Shown piece after piece: positions 8,625 through 17,363 of a stretch of DNA of 64,000 bases (the stretch's first letter is position 1; each line of letters begins with the position of its first letter). The translations under genes and the position numbers were made by a program. This DNA is from JAVBQG01 sp031549185 (GTDB lineage Bacteria; Synergistota; Synergistia; Synergistales; Synergistaceae). The DNA lies in contig JAVBQG010000015.1 of the NCBI GenBank assembly GCA_031549185.1, positions 41,793 through 105,792 of the forward strand. Direction: 5' to 3'. Under the pieces are notes generated by a model that worked only from the letters and a program-made list of their open reading frames with translations, was not told where the DNA came from and searched no databases.

Positions 8625-10136
8625 TCATACCTCTCCCACCACGCGGAACATCTCTTCCGGCGTCGTGTCGCCCGAGGCGACCCTCTCCACGCCGAGGTCC
8701 AACAGCGTCCTGAGGCCGCGATTTTTCGAGAGTTCCCTCAATGCGGCGATCGGCTCATTCGTCGAGATCGCCTCTGCGATCTCGGGGTCGACATCGAACT
8801 GTTCATAGAGCCCGAAGCGCCCTCTATAACCGGACTCTTTGCAGATATCGCAACCCCTGCCGCGAAATACGCGTTCGACGCCGTACTTTTTCATCGTCGC
8901 CGGGGCCTCCATCTCCTCTTTGCAGTTCGGACAAACGCGGCGCACGAGGCGCTGTGCCACGACGCCCAGCAGAGAGCCTGCCAGCAGATAAGGCTCGATT
9001 CCCATATCGACGAGACGGGAAACGGCGCTGACGGAGTCGTTGGTGTGCAGCGTGGAGAGCACGAGGTGTCCCGTGAGAGACGACTGCACGCCGATGTGGG
9101 CCGTTTCGAAGTCCCTCATCTCTCCGATCATGATGATATCCGGGTCCTGTCGCAAAATTGAACGGAGGGCGGTCGCAAACGTGATCCCCGCCTTTTCGTT
9201 GACCTGTACCTGTCCGACACCGGGCAGATCGTATTCTATCGGGTCCTCGACTGTGATGATGTTGACCTCGGGCCTGGCGAGTGCCTGCAGAATCGCGTAG
9301 AGCGAGGTGCTCTTACCGGAGCCAGTCGGCCCGGTGAGCAGGATCATGCCGTGCGGGTGGCGAATCAGCGCATCCAACCTCGTCTTTTCGTCGGCTGCCA
9401 TGCCCAGATCTTCGAGCGTCAAAAGCCCTCTCGCCTTGTCCAGAAGTCGCATGACGATTCGCTCACCGTGCTGTGTAGGGAGAGAGCTGACGCGGATGTC
9501 CACCGCCCGGTCCCCCAGGGCGATGCCGATTCTGCCGTCCTGCGGAACGAAGCGCTCTGCGATGTCCATCTTCGCCATGACCTTGATGCGGCTGGTCACG
9601 GGCGATTGATGTCCCTTCGTCAATTCGTAGCGATCATGAAGGACGCCGTCGATCCGATAGCGCACCAGCAGTTTGTTTTCGAACGGCTCCAGGTGAATGT
9701 CCGTCGCCCGCTCCTTGACGGCCTCCAACAGCACGCCGTTGACCAGCTTAATGACCGGAGCGTCGACGGTGTCGCTCAATACTTCCTGCCTCGCCAACTG
9801 CGAGAGATCCTCGACCGATTCGATGGCGTTCAACGTGTCCTGTGCCACGCCGCTCTTCAGGTCGTAAAGCGCGCGCACCAGTGACGATATGACATTCTCC
9901 GGAAAGATAACCAACTGGGCGGTGAGCCCAACCCCCATCGCGAGAATCTGCGCATCCGGCGTAGCACCGATGTGCGATGCCGCGACGTATAGTGTGACTT
10001 CATCGCAGTCGACCGGAACGATCCCCTTCTCCCGCAGAATATCGATGCTCACGCCGCTGGGTATCAGCTCAAGAACCCGCTCGGGCGGCGGTAGGGTCTG
10101 CTTTGTTCTGTTTTCATTTACAACCGCGTTATCCAT
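8625..10136 (-). CDS. gspE: Type II secretion ATPase GspE
   Basis: A 503-residue secretion ATPase that powers pseudopilus assembly at the inner membrane. It has an N-terminal T2SSE_N domain, the Walker A motif GPTGSGKST, the Asp-box region around EDPIEYD, a Walker B-like stretch IIMIGEMRD and the His box LSTLHTNDS. A zinc-binding four-Cys module (CPNC ... CDIC) follows, which is typical of GspE/PilB. It lies directly after gspD and four bases before gspF, consistent with one transcript. Confidence 0.93.
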   Translation of the reverse strand: MDNAVVNENRTKQTLPPPERVLELIPSGVSIDILREKGIVPVDCDEVTLYVAASHIGATPDAQILAMGVGLTAQLVIFPENVISSLVRALYDLKSGVAQDTLNAIESVEDLSQLARQEVLSDTVDAPVIKLVNGVLLEAVKERATDIHLEPFENKLLVRYRIDGVLHDRYELTKGHQSPVTSRIKVMAKMDIAERFVPQDGRIGIALGDRAVDIRVSSLPTQHGERIVMRLLDKARGLLTLEDLGMAADEKTRLDALIRHPHGMILLTGPTGSGKSTSLYAILQALARPEVNIITVEDPIEYDLPGVGQVQVNEKAGITFATALRSILRQDPDIIMIGEMRDFETAHIGVQSSLTGHLVLSTLHTNDSVSAVSRLVDMGIEPYLLAGSLLGVVAQRLVRRVCPNCKEEMEAPATMKKYGVERVFRGRGCDICKESGYRGRFGLYEQFDVDPEIAEAISTNEPIAALRELSKNRGLRTLLDLGVERVASGDTTPEEMFRVVGEV

Positions 10137-10140
10137 TACG

Positions 10141-12195
10141 TTACTTCGTACCGCTGTCCTGAGACGTGATCGCGCTGTCGGTGGGCATTCCGTCGGGGCG
10201 CAACATATTTTGCGAGACGCCCTCCTGTTTGTTTGACTTGATGAAGTTCTCGTAGTTCTTTTTGATGGTCTCTATTTCTCCCGGGCTGAGTCGATCCCCG
10301 CCCGTCGTGACGCCGATGGTCGCGTCCTGGGCCTGCTGAGGCGTCTCAATGATCTGCGGCGTCAAAAAGACCATCAGGTCGATCTTTTCCCGCTGACGTT
10401 CCTGCGATGTAAAAAGATTGCCGACCAGAGGGATGTAGGATAGCCCCGGCACGCGATTCTTCAAGGTCTTCTCGACCTCTCTGATCAACCCGCCGAGGAT
10501 GATCGTCTGGTTGTTGCCGACGAGCACGTTCGTCTTGATCAGGCGCTTGGAGGTAACCGGCGTCGTCGATCCCGACGTGCTCACAACCTCCTCGATCGTC
10601 TGTTCGATGTCGAGGGCCACGAGATTGCCGCTCCTGATGTGCGGCGTTACTTTGAGAATCAGGCCGGTATCCTTGTACTCATAGGTATTCTGTTGGGCCG
10701 CAGGGTTGGAGATATCGGTGAGCGATCCCTTGAGCTGCGGAATGACCTGGCCGACCTGCAACGCGCTCGGCATGTTGTCTGTGCACATAAGGCGCGGCAT
10801 GGACAGGATGTTGATGGAGTTGAACTGGTTCAACATCTTGATATACGCGTAGATGAGCCCCATTCCTTTGACGCTGGTCGTCGTGACGGCGTTGCCCTGG
10901 GCGTCGTAGTAGACGTCCTCTTGTTTTGTCATTTCGCTGAACCACTGCATGAACTGCTGCGGTACGCCGGTGGCGCCCAACTGCGCGTTCCCACCGATCA
11001 GCAGATTGTCGGACTGGTCGCCGCCCCACGCAGACCAATCGATGCCGGCGCTGTTCAATTTAGTGAGGTTGACCTCAGCGATCAGACCGCGCAGGAGCAC
11101 CTGTTTGGGTTGTATATCCAGCTCCTCGAGAATCCCCTTGATGGCTGCGAACTGTTCCTGCGATGCGGTCAGCACGAGGCTGTTCGTGGGCAGGTCCGGC
11201 ACAACGGTCGAAGGAAACGTACCCTTCTGATCCGGCTGAAGTCTGGCGGCTACGGAGAGAATCTGGCTGAGCTGCTCGGCAACCGTTTTGGCATCCGCGT
11301 TCTGCAGTCTGTAAACGTGAAAATTCCCGACCGTCGCCGGGACGTCGAGTTCCATGAGAATTCGCTCCGCCTCGCGCAGCGATTGACGGGTGCCCACGAT
11401 GATCACCTTGTTGCTGCGTTCGTCCCCGATCGCGATGAGGTTCGACAATTTGGAGGCTGTGTCCTTGGCGAGCGCGTTCAGGTGCCCCTCGACCAGTTTG
11501 GCGGAGGTGTACTGCAGTGGGATTGTCTTGATTGCGCGAATGCTGTCGGGTGCGTCGAGTGCTCTGATAATGGTGGCAGCCTTATTCAGGAGCACGGCCT
11601 TGCCCGTCAGGAGAACCGACGAACCGTCCGAGATGGGGGTGACGTTCACACCTTGCACACCAAGCTTTACCGGATCCACTACATACCCGGCTTTGACGTA
11701 TTCGAGCGGAACGATCTGAACGACTAGCTGCTCTCCCGGCGTGACGCTCTGCGGTCCCTTGACCACTTCGCCCTTGCTGGATGCGCCCTGATTGATCGGG
11801 GTCACCTTGGAATAACTGCCCATCCCCTGCAGAGACAGGCCGTTCATCTCCAGTACGGACAACATGACCTGGCGGGCTTCTTTGATCGAGATCGCCTTTG
11901 GCGAGACGACCGAGACGGTGCCCTTGACGCCGGGGTCAACGACAATGTTTTCCCCGAGAAGCTCCGACATAAAACGGATGAACTGTGCCATTTCGAGGTC
12001 TTTGAAATTGAACTGAACCCGTCCCGATGCACGCATAGCACGTGCCGCCGTGACCAAGTTCTGTTCGTTTTGATCGGCTGGCCCTGCTGCCCCGGCACCA
12101 CTTGGCTCTGCAGCATACGTGATGGTCGACGAAAACAGGATCAGGATAAAAATAAAAACGGTGATGAGATTCTTCTTCTGTTTCGCAAATTCCAT
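10141..12195 (-). CDS. gspD: Type II secretion outer-membrane secretin GspD
   Basis: A 684-residue secretin forming the outer-membrane gated channel. A signal peptide (about residues 1-28) is followed by the N0 domain (FKDLEMAQFIRFMSELLGEN), then N1/N2 repeats such as KTIPLQYTSAKLVEGHLNAL. The C-terminal secretin domain includes VPGLSYIPLVGNLF and the terminal VFLTPQII, both hallmark stretches. An N0 domain of this type points to T2SS GspD more than to pilus PilQ. A good GGAGAG box precedes ATG 12195. The last 50 residues are hydrophilic; no pilotin-binding motif is recognisable. Confidence 0.93.
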   Translation of the reverse strand: MEFAKQKKNLITVFIFILILFSSTITYAAEPSGAGAAGPADQNEQNLVTAARAMRASGRVQFNFKDLEMAQFIRFMSELLGENIVVDPGVKGTVSVVSPKAISIKEARQVMLSVLEMNGLSLQGMGSYSKVTPINQGASSKGEVVKGPQSVTPGEQLVVQIVPLEYVKAGYVVDPVKLGVQGVNVTPISDGSSVLLTGKAVLLNKAATIIRALDAPDSIRAIKTIPLQYTSAKLVEGHLNALAKDTASKLSNLIAIGDERSNKVIIVGTRQSLREAERILMELDVPATVGNFHVYRLQNADAKTVAEQLSQILSVAARLQPDQKGTFPSTVVPDLPTNSLVLTASQEQFAAIKGILEELDIQPKQVLLRGLIAEVNLTKLNSAGIDWSAWGGDQSDNLLIGGNAQLGATGVPQQFMQWFSEMTKQEDVYYDAQGNAVTTTSVKGMGLIYAYIKMLNQFNSINILSMPRLMCTDNMPSALQVGQVIPQLKGSLTDISNPAAQQNTYEYKDTGLILKVTPHIRSGNLVALDIEQTIEEVVSTSGSTTPVTSKRLIKTNVLVGNNQTIILGGLIREVEKTLKNRVPGLSYIPLVGNLFTSQERQREKIDLMVFLTPQIIETPQQAQDATIGVTTGGDRLSPGEIETIKKNYENFIKSNKQEGVSQNMLRPDGMPTDSAITSQDSGTK

Positions 12196-12237
12196 ACTTT
12201 TTCTCTCCTTAAACTGGCTCTTTCGTCAGCCGATCAA

Positions 12238-12678
12238 TCATTTTCCTTCAAAAAGACTCATGATATCCGCGGATGTCGCGTCTTTCAGGTTGATCCGATA
12301 TGGTAAAAACAAAGTTATGGACATGCCGTTCTTCGTTACCTCGAGTTCTCTCCAACGCAGTTCTTTTTTTTTGAATTTATCGTCTGAGCGGTCACTTTCA
12401 AGCGTAAGTTTGTCTAAATCGATCGTTTCGTCCACCCACAGCGGAGATTTCATCTCCTCTATTTTCCAGGACACGTCGCCGCTTGTGCCGGAAGTCTCAG
12501 TAGGGTCGTTCATCAGCGTGACCTGCAGGCGACTCGCTTCGTCGATCAGCTTTTCCTTCTGCCTGACAGTATATAAGCCATGTTCCGAAAGAGCAATCAA
12601 TTTGAGGGAGGCCGTTACCACAAGCCCCAGTATCAACACGGCGACCAGGACTTCGATCATCGTGAACCCTCTCGTCAT
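12238..12678 (-). CDS. Minor pseudopilin (GspI/GspH-like)
   Basis: A 146-residue protein with a class III prepilin signal, MTRG followed by FTMIEVLVAVLILGLVV, with Phe +1 and Glu +5 after the expected cleavage. The short leader and hydrophobic helix let it enter the pseudopilus. The rest is a small soluble domain with no clear subfamily signature; its size and its place next to gspC and gspD fit GspI best. The start overlaps the gspC stop by ATGA. Confidence 0.75.
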   Translation of the reverse strand: MTRGFTMIEVLVAVLILGLVVTASLKLIALSEHGLYTVRQKEKLIDEASRLQVTLMNDPTETSGTSGDVSWKIEEMKSPLWVDETIDLDKLTLESDRSDDKFKKKELRWRELEVTKNGMSITLFLPYRINLKDATSADIMSLFEGK

Positions 12679-13622
12679 TTTACCGCGTAGTCCAGTTGCA
12701 TCTGTTTCGAATCGCGAACAAGGCCCAGGTTGAACTGACTGCTGTTCAATAGAGATGCGATTGCGTTGTTTACGTTTGCCATGTTTTTAAGCGGGAGGCC
12801 GTTGATGCTGACGAGTACGTCCCCTTCCTTCATCCCTAGCTGTGAGAAGAGGCTGTCGCCTGCCGCATACATCAGCTTCATTCCGTCCCCTTCCGGAGCA
12901 AGTTTCATCTTGGCGATCTCGTCATAGGGGTTCATCAGCAGTCCGTCGATGATCTCCTTTTTGATGGAGCCAGGACTTCCCTCCGCAGCTCGTACTACTC
13001 CCGCCCCTCCGGGTTCCTGGGCGCCTAGTTTGATTGGGGGAGGAGCGGCCTGTTCTTTGGGTTGGGGTTGCCCACCCAGGTTCAGATACAGCGGGTAAGA
13101 GTCTTCGCCCTTTGCGAGAAGCACTTCTCCCGTTTCGATCGATTTCAGCGTATAGCCATTGTAGTCTTGATCTTTCAGAATGAGGGCCATTTCTCCGCCT
13201 GCGCTGAGCCACGCGCCGATATTTGGCAGCGTCCCTACCAGGGTGAATGCGCTTATGGCTGGTTGTGGCTGGTTTGAAGCGGCAATGGGAGATTTCTCCG
13301 CAACATTGAAGGGCGTAAACGCAACCTCGTTGCCCTGTTTCTTTTGGGACTGCGTGATAACGATACTTGTGGGGCGAGTGCTTACAATCCTGGCTATCTC
13401 CCTCTGGGTCTGCGACAGGGATTCGATGAGAAAAGCCTCCGTCGCCTTGCCCGCAAAAAACGCCACGACGAGGCCGGCGATGGCGGCACATGCCCAGGCA
13501 GGTTTCAGAAAACGGGAGACCCTCCTGGAGGATGCCGACGGAAGTCCCTTCCCGAGTTTCAGAACGGGGGCGAGCTTCAGTTTCTCCTTATAATCGCTCA
13601 AATTAGGAATTCGGGGTCGCAT
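12675..13622 (-). CDS. gspC: GspC-like inner-membrane clamp protein with PDZ domain
   Basis: A 315-residue protein with a cytoplasmic N-terminus, one membrane helix (about residues 42-62, ACAAIAGLVVAFFAGKA), a periplasmic HR-like domain (about 120-175) and a C-terminal PDZ domain (GMKEGDVLVSINGLPLKN). In T2SS, GspC links the inner-membrane platform to the secretin. The N-terminus overlaps the end of gspN by 20 bases and the stop overlaps the next pseudopilin gene by four. Sequence similarity to classical GspC looks low, so the name rests on architecture and position. Confidence 0.8.
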   Translation of the reverse strand: MRPRIPNLSDYKEKLKLAPVLKLGKGLPSASSRRVSRFLKPAWACAAIAGLVVAFFAGKATEAFLIESLSQTQREIARIVSTRPTSIVITQSQKKQGNEVAFTPFNVAEKSPIAASNQPQPAISAFTLVGTLPNIGAWLSAGGEMALILKDQDYNGYTLKSIETGEVLLAKGEDSYPLYLNLGGQPQPKEQAAPPPIKLGAQEPGGAGVVRAAEGSPGSIKKEIIDGLLMNPYDEIAKMKLAPEGDGMKLMYAAGDSLFSQLGMKEGDVLVSINGLPLKNMANVNNAIASLLNSSQFNLGLVRDSKQMQLDYAVK

Positions 13623-14226
13623 TCTGTTTCACCCTCCATTCGCCATTCGAGACAGGTTCGAAATATTCGTGGAGCTTCCCGCTTAAGACGGGGTTTTTCA
13701 GCAAATTGTCTATGGTCTGAGGGACCCGCAATGTAAGAGTGCTTGTCGTCACGCGGCCCTGCTTGCGGTTGATGGAGAGTTTGCCGGTGGCCTCGAGTTC
13801 ACCTGTAACGTTTGTATTTGCGACGGCGATTGTCGAGCCGGAGACAGAGAGCTTGAGGTTGCCCGCTTCTAACTTCAGTTTGCTGTCGGGAATCATGACT
13901 CCCTCCCCACCCACAAACGAGATGTGGCAGCTCATTCCACCGAAGAGAAGACTCGAGATGGGCAGCACTTTCACGCTGGCCTCCGCGAGGGTAAATTTCG
14001 CCATCCCCTGGTCGATATCGAGGCTCCTGACGGCGTAAGTAGGGAAAATCGTGCCGCTTTCCCCGAAGTCTGCATACGAAATAAACATACCATTTTGGGC
14101 GGCTCCCAACCTAATTTTGTCCATTGCATAACGTCCGATCGTCTCCCAGGGAGCGAAGAGCCACAGGCCGAGGGCCAGAAAAAAACAGAAAATCAAAGCG
14201 GTCACGATATGTCTGATGTATTTCAT
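13603..14226 (-). CDS. gspN: GspN-like protein
   Basis: A 207-residue protein with one N-terminal membrane helix (about residues 8-26) and a beta-rich periplasmic remainder, the layout of the accessory type II secretion protein GspN. The gene sits between the GspM-like and GspC-like genes and overlaps both (ATGA at its start, 20 bases at its end). GspN is dispensable in several classical systems, and its role is not settled. Assignment is from size, topology and context. Confidence 0.7.
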   Translation of the reverse strand: MKYIRHIVTALIFCFFLALGLWLFAPWETIGRYAMDKIRLGAAQNGMFISYADFGESGTIFPTYAVRSLDIDQGMAKFTLAEASVKVLPISSLLFGGMSCHISFVGGEGVMIPDSKLKLEAGNLKLSVSGSTIAVANTNVTGELEATGKLSINRKQGRVTTSTLTLRVPQTIDNLLKNPVLSGKLHEYFEPVSNGEWRVKQNATPNS

Positions 14227-14699
14227 TTCGCCGTCTCCAATAGAAATGTGCCTGTCAACAGGCGTTCTTTGTCGACAGGGAGGGCCTTCAACTCGGCGGT
14301 TTTAGCGAGCAACCCCCGACTCTCGAAAAGAGTGACGAGCTGTACCATTTCCTCGCCATAAAGGCGTTCCACCTGCAAAAGGACGCCGGAAGACTGGGTG
14401 GAGAGTTGCAGTATTCTGTCTTCCAACCCCAGCGAAGCGACGATCTCGGAGACAGCCGCATACGGATCGTCCACGGAGTCTCCGGTTTTCGGGGTGTTCG
14501 TTGTGGGGTAGGCCTTGTAGACGATCGACGAATTGATAACCTTGTCTGCGTCTGTGAGATCGCGCCGTGCCTGGGCATTCAGGTCAAGTGCCTGCAAAAA
14601 CAAAATCAGCGCAAGGATCCAGAGCAACACGGCACCGAGTATCAATTTGAAGAGCTTCTTTGCCTCCGGGAGTTCTCTTATTTCCGAAAGAGTCATCAC
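14223..14699 (-). CDS. GspM-like inner-membrane protein
   Basis: A 158-residue bitopic protein with a cytoplasmic N-terminus, one membrane helix (about residues 19-38, LILGAVLLWILALILFLQAL) and a small ferredoxin-like periplasmic domain. This matches GspM, which partners GspL in the T2SS platform. It starts at GTG 14699, or at the adjacent ATG 14696, both overlapping the GspL-like stop. The family call depends on order (L-M-N) and topology more than on conserved residues. Confidence 0.65.
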   Translation of the reverse strand: MMTLSEIRELPEAKKLFKLILGAVLLWILALILFLQALDLNAQARRDLTDADKVINSSIVYKAYPTTNTPKTGDSVDDPYAAVSEIVASLGLEDRILQLSTQSSGVLLQVERLYGEEMVQLVTLFESRGLLAKTAELKALPVDKERLLTGTFLLETAK

Positions 14700-15850
14700 G
14701 ATCTTGCTCCTTTTGTGATCGACAGGTTGAAGCGCACTCCTCCACCCGGTACCTGCTGAATATTATCTGTTTTGAGCGAGAATCCCTGTTTTTCCAAGAG
14801 GGCGCGCAGGCGCTGTATCGCGCTATTGTCCTTGGCTGTCCCGAGCAGGTCCGTTCTTTCTTGCTCAAGCGAATACTTCATCGTTTCGACGACAATGTCA
14901 CCGGAAGAATTCAACTCTTCCCAGACTGGGCCGAGCGCTTTGAGGAAACCTTGAAGCGATGTGTCCTGCCGTATACCCTGAAGTTGCGCCATTTTTTGTC
15001 GAATCGATACCAGCGGCTGGCCGGATCTTTCGCCAAAGGCGGAGGCATATATGTTTCCCGGAAGGGAGGTGGTGATGTCACTTGCTGTTGTCTGCTGCCA
15101 AAAAAGTGCCCCACTGGCCGCCGCGAAAAGAAGACCTCCTGCGAGGGCAAATCGTGCGGTTTTTACCAGAAGACCTAGAGCCCTTTCTCTTTGCTCGAGC
15201 AAATTTGCTCCTTTGTTCGACAGATCAAGGTGTTCATACGCACCATACGCGGAAAACGTGTTCTCGCCCGACGACTGGACATTCACCGACGAACGATCGC
15301 CGACGAATACTCGATTTATAGCCGAATTCTGTCCCGCTGCATATGCCTCGATCAGCCTTCTCTCTTCCTCCACGGTGTTTTCCCGACGATCGCTCCACCG
15401 ATAGAGCATAGGTACCCAGTCTTCCAGCCACAAGGAGATAATCTGCTCATCGTCGCTCCAGATGACAAGTCCCGATCCGTCCACCTCGGCGGCAAAAACA
15501 AGCGGCAAGGGCCACACAGCCAATTCTCCTCCGCCTGCGTTCATGAGGGTTTCGATTGTCTCGGAATCTTCCCCGTGAAGCAGAAATGTCGCACCGGACG
15601 AGTTTTTTTTCTCAGATTTCGTAAGAAGCGGAATCAGCGAGACATCCTCTGCCCTTTCTCCCAATAGCGGCCGAAAGCGAATTTTCAACGCATCTCGTAC
15701 GCGAGGCATTCCACTAAAGGGAAATGAAAAAGGCTGAACGGACAGATTTCTAAAAGGGTACAAAAGAATCCGATCGCCTGTTGAAGGGAGGCTGCCTGCT
15801 TGTTGCTCCGTATACAACATAAAATTACGTTTGACCGTTTTTTTCCTCAT
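14696..15850 (-). CDS. GspL-like inner-membrane platform protein
   Basis: A 384-residue protein with a cytoplasmic actin-like domain (about residues 15-240), a single membrane helix near residue 250 (FALAGGLLFAAASGALFW) and a periplasmic C-terminal domain (about 275-384). This is the GspL layout; GspL docks the GspE ATPase. An in-frame GTG three bases upstream is possible, but ATG 15850 has the better AGGGG spacing. Classical actin-like motifs are not obvious, so the subfamily rests on architecture and on its place between K and M. Confidence 0.7.
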   Translation of the reverse strand: MRKKTVKRNFMLYTEQQAGSLPSTGDRILLYPFRNLSVQPFSFPFSGMPRVRDALKIRFRPLLGERAEDVSLIPLLTKSEKKNSSGATFLLHGEDSETIETLMNAGGGELAVWPLPLVFAAEVDGSGLVIWSDDEQIISLWLEDWVPMLYRWSDRRENTVEEERRLIEAYAAGQNSAINRVFVGDRSSVNVQSSGENTFSAYGAYEHLDLSNKGANLLEQRERALGLLVKTARFALAGGLLFAAASGALFWQQTTASDITTSLPGNIYASAFGERSGQPLVSIRQKMAQLQGIRQDTSLQGFLKALGPVWEELNSSGDIVVETMKYSLEQERTDLLGTAKDNSAIQRLRALLEKQGFSLKTDNIQQVPGGGVRFNLSITKGARS

Positions 15851-15859
15851 CACAGTCCC

Positions 15860-16786
15860 CTATTCTCTCCAGGAAACAACCTCGCACTGCTCGGAACCTG
15901 CGCGTTTCATAATCGCGGTGAAGTTACGCTCCTGTCCCTCTCCGTCGAGAATCTTCAACTCCACCTGAAAAAAGGTGCTCTTGTAGCCAATGACATTCTC
16001 CAAACGTGCGCGTACACCTTTGGGGAATCCGGGAGATTTGAGCAAGTCCGCAAAACTCTTTAGATTTGCGTTCTGTCGATAAAGCGCCAGCGATTCCGCC
16101 TTATCGGAATCGAGTTCCTGGTCCAGTATCGAAAGCAATATTTTGGGCGTAAGGTTTACGTTGATCGCATTCTCCCCATAGACGGTAAAAAACTTGTCCA
16201 GCGCGATCGGCGAATTCTTATCCCCGTATAAAGTTTTAACGTCGATCTCGGGCAATCTGAGCAGTTCGCTCAGATCGCTGATCGGCCGGTTGGGGAAAAA
16301 ATCTTCCTCTCTGCTGCCAGCTTTCGCTATTGTATCACGGTCGAGGAAGTCCAGCACCAAGTCGGAGAGCTCTCTTTTGTCCAGCAGTTCCCAGATCTCT
16401 TTCCATGCGTACTCATATTCTTTTCGCAGTGTCACTCCGTCGGGCAAAAAAAGGCCGTTGATCGGGATGAGGTAATTTTGCGGCGTGATTTTGATAAGAA
16501 CGCTCCATTTCCCGTAGTTGAGTATTTTGGGGATGCTGGGAGAATACAACAACTCGCGCAACGAATCGTAGTCGTTGGTATCGCCGGCGATCCAACCTGA
16601 AACAGTAGCCGCAGCAACCGAGGCGAGGCTTCTTGCCCTCAGGGCGTACTCCTCGCGGGCAACCCGTTTTACTTCCTGTCTTGCGAACCAGGTAAAAGCA
16701 GCCGCCGCGCTCAGCAGCAACGTAACGATGAAAAGAACCGTTACAAGGACAAATCCCTCCCTAGAATTGCGGCAGCCAGCCCTCAT
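15860..16786 (-). CDS. gspK: GspK-like tip minor pseudopilin
   Basis: A 308-residue pseudopilin with leader SREG followed by FVLVTVLFIVTLLLSAAAA. Position +5 is Thr in place of the usual Glu, a known mark of GspK, which caps the pseudopilus. The large alpha-helical domain (about residues 90-270) also fits, since GspK is by far the largest pseudopilin. ATG 16786, preceded by GAGG at six bases, gives a 26-base overlap with the gspJ-like gene; an upstream ATG at 16858 would overlap by nearly 100 bases and adds an unlikely leader. Confidence 0.8.
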   Translation of the reverse strand: MRAGCRNSREGFVLVTVLFIVTLLLSAAAAFTWFARQEVKRVAREEYALRARSLASVAAATVSGWIAGDTNDYDSLRELLYSPSIPKILNYGKWSVLIKITPQNYLIPINGLFLPDGVTLRKEYEYAWKEIWELLDKRELSDLVLDFLDRDTIAKAGSREEDFFPNRPISDLSELLRLPEIDVKTLYGDKNSPIALDKFFTVYGENAINVNLTPKILLSILDQELDSDKAESLALYRQNANLKSFADLLKSPGFPKGVRARLENVIGYKSTFFQVELKILDGEGQERNFTAIMKRAGSEQCEVVSWRE

Positions 16787-17363
16787 AACTGACCTCGTCT
16801 CCCTCTTTTTTTTCAAGTACGATCCGCAGAGCCTGTGGGCTGGATCCCTCGTAATCATCCACCCATTCGGACTTCACCATCACGGAGAATCGTATACCGG
16901 TAAGGCCGGGTAAAAGAAGCTTCCCCTCCTCAGGCTTCAAGTCCTCTTCCTTTACGGCATCCGGTTGCTCATCTCCCGATAAAACCCAACGATAGAGGCC
17001 CTCCGGGAGGTCCGTGCCAAGCACGGATTTGGGCAACATCTTGTACGCCACGCAGGTCATCGATCTACCTTCGTACGACGGCGTTCTCGCCCATAACAGC
17101 AGCGTGTCGTTCGCGTTGCTCCCCAGTTCGTCTTGGTGGATCACTCGAAAAGGAGACGATGCGTTGATGTTTACCGTCTCACGTGCGTCCTGGAAAATTT
17201 GGTTGATCACAAAACGCTCTCTGTTGCTGGCTGAAAAATTTTTCTGCGCCTGCCGGATCGTTTTGACGGTATAAGTAAGAGGCGTGACAGCGGCCACGAT
17301 GATAATGCCCGCGATTCCGACGACAACGAGTATTTCGACCAGTGTGAACGCCCTGTTGCGCAT
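16761..17363 (-). CDS. GspJ-like minor pseudopilin
   Basis: A 200-residue protein with prepilin signal MRNRA followed by FTLVEILVVVGIAGIIIVAA, Phe +1 and Glu +5. The residue before the cleavage site is Ala, not the usual Gly, which prepilin peptidases tolerate less often. Size, soluble beta-rich domain and direct coupling to gspK suggest GspJ. The start overlaps the previous gene's stop in TAATG. Confidence 0.75.
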   Translation of the reverse strand: MRNRAFTLVEILVVVGIAGIIIVAAVTPLTYTVKTIRQAQKNFSASNRERFVINQIFQDARETVNINASSPFRVIHQDELGSNANDTLLLWARTPSYEGRSMTCVAYKMLPKSVLGTDLPEGLYRWVLSGDEQPDAVKEEDLKPEEGKLLLPGLTGIRFSVMVKSEWVDDYEGSSPQALRIVLEKKEGDEVSYEGWLPQF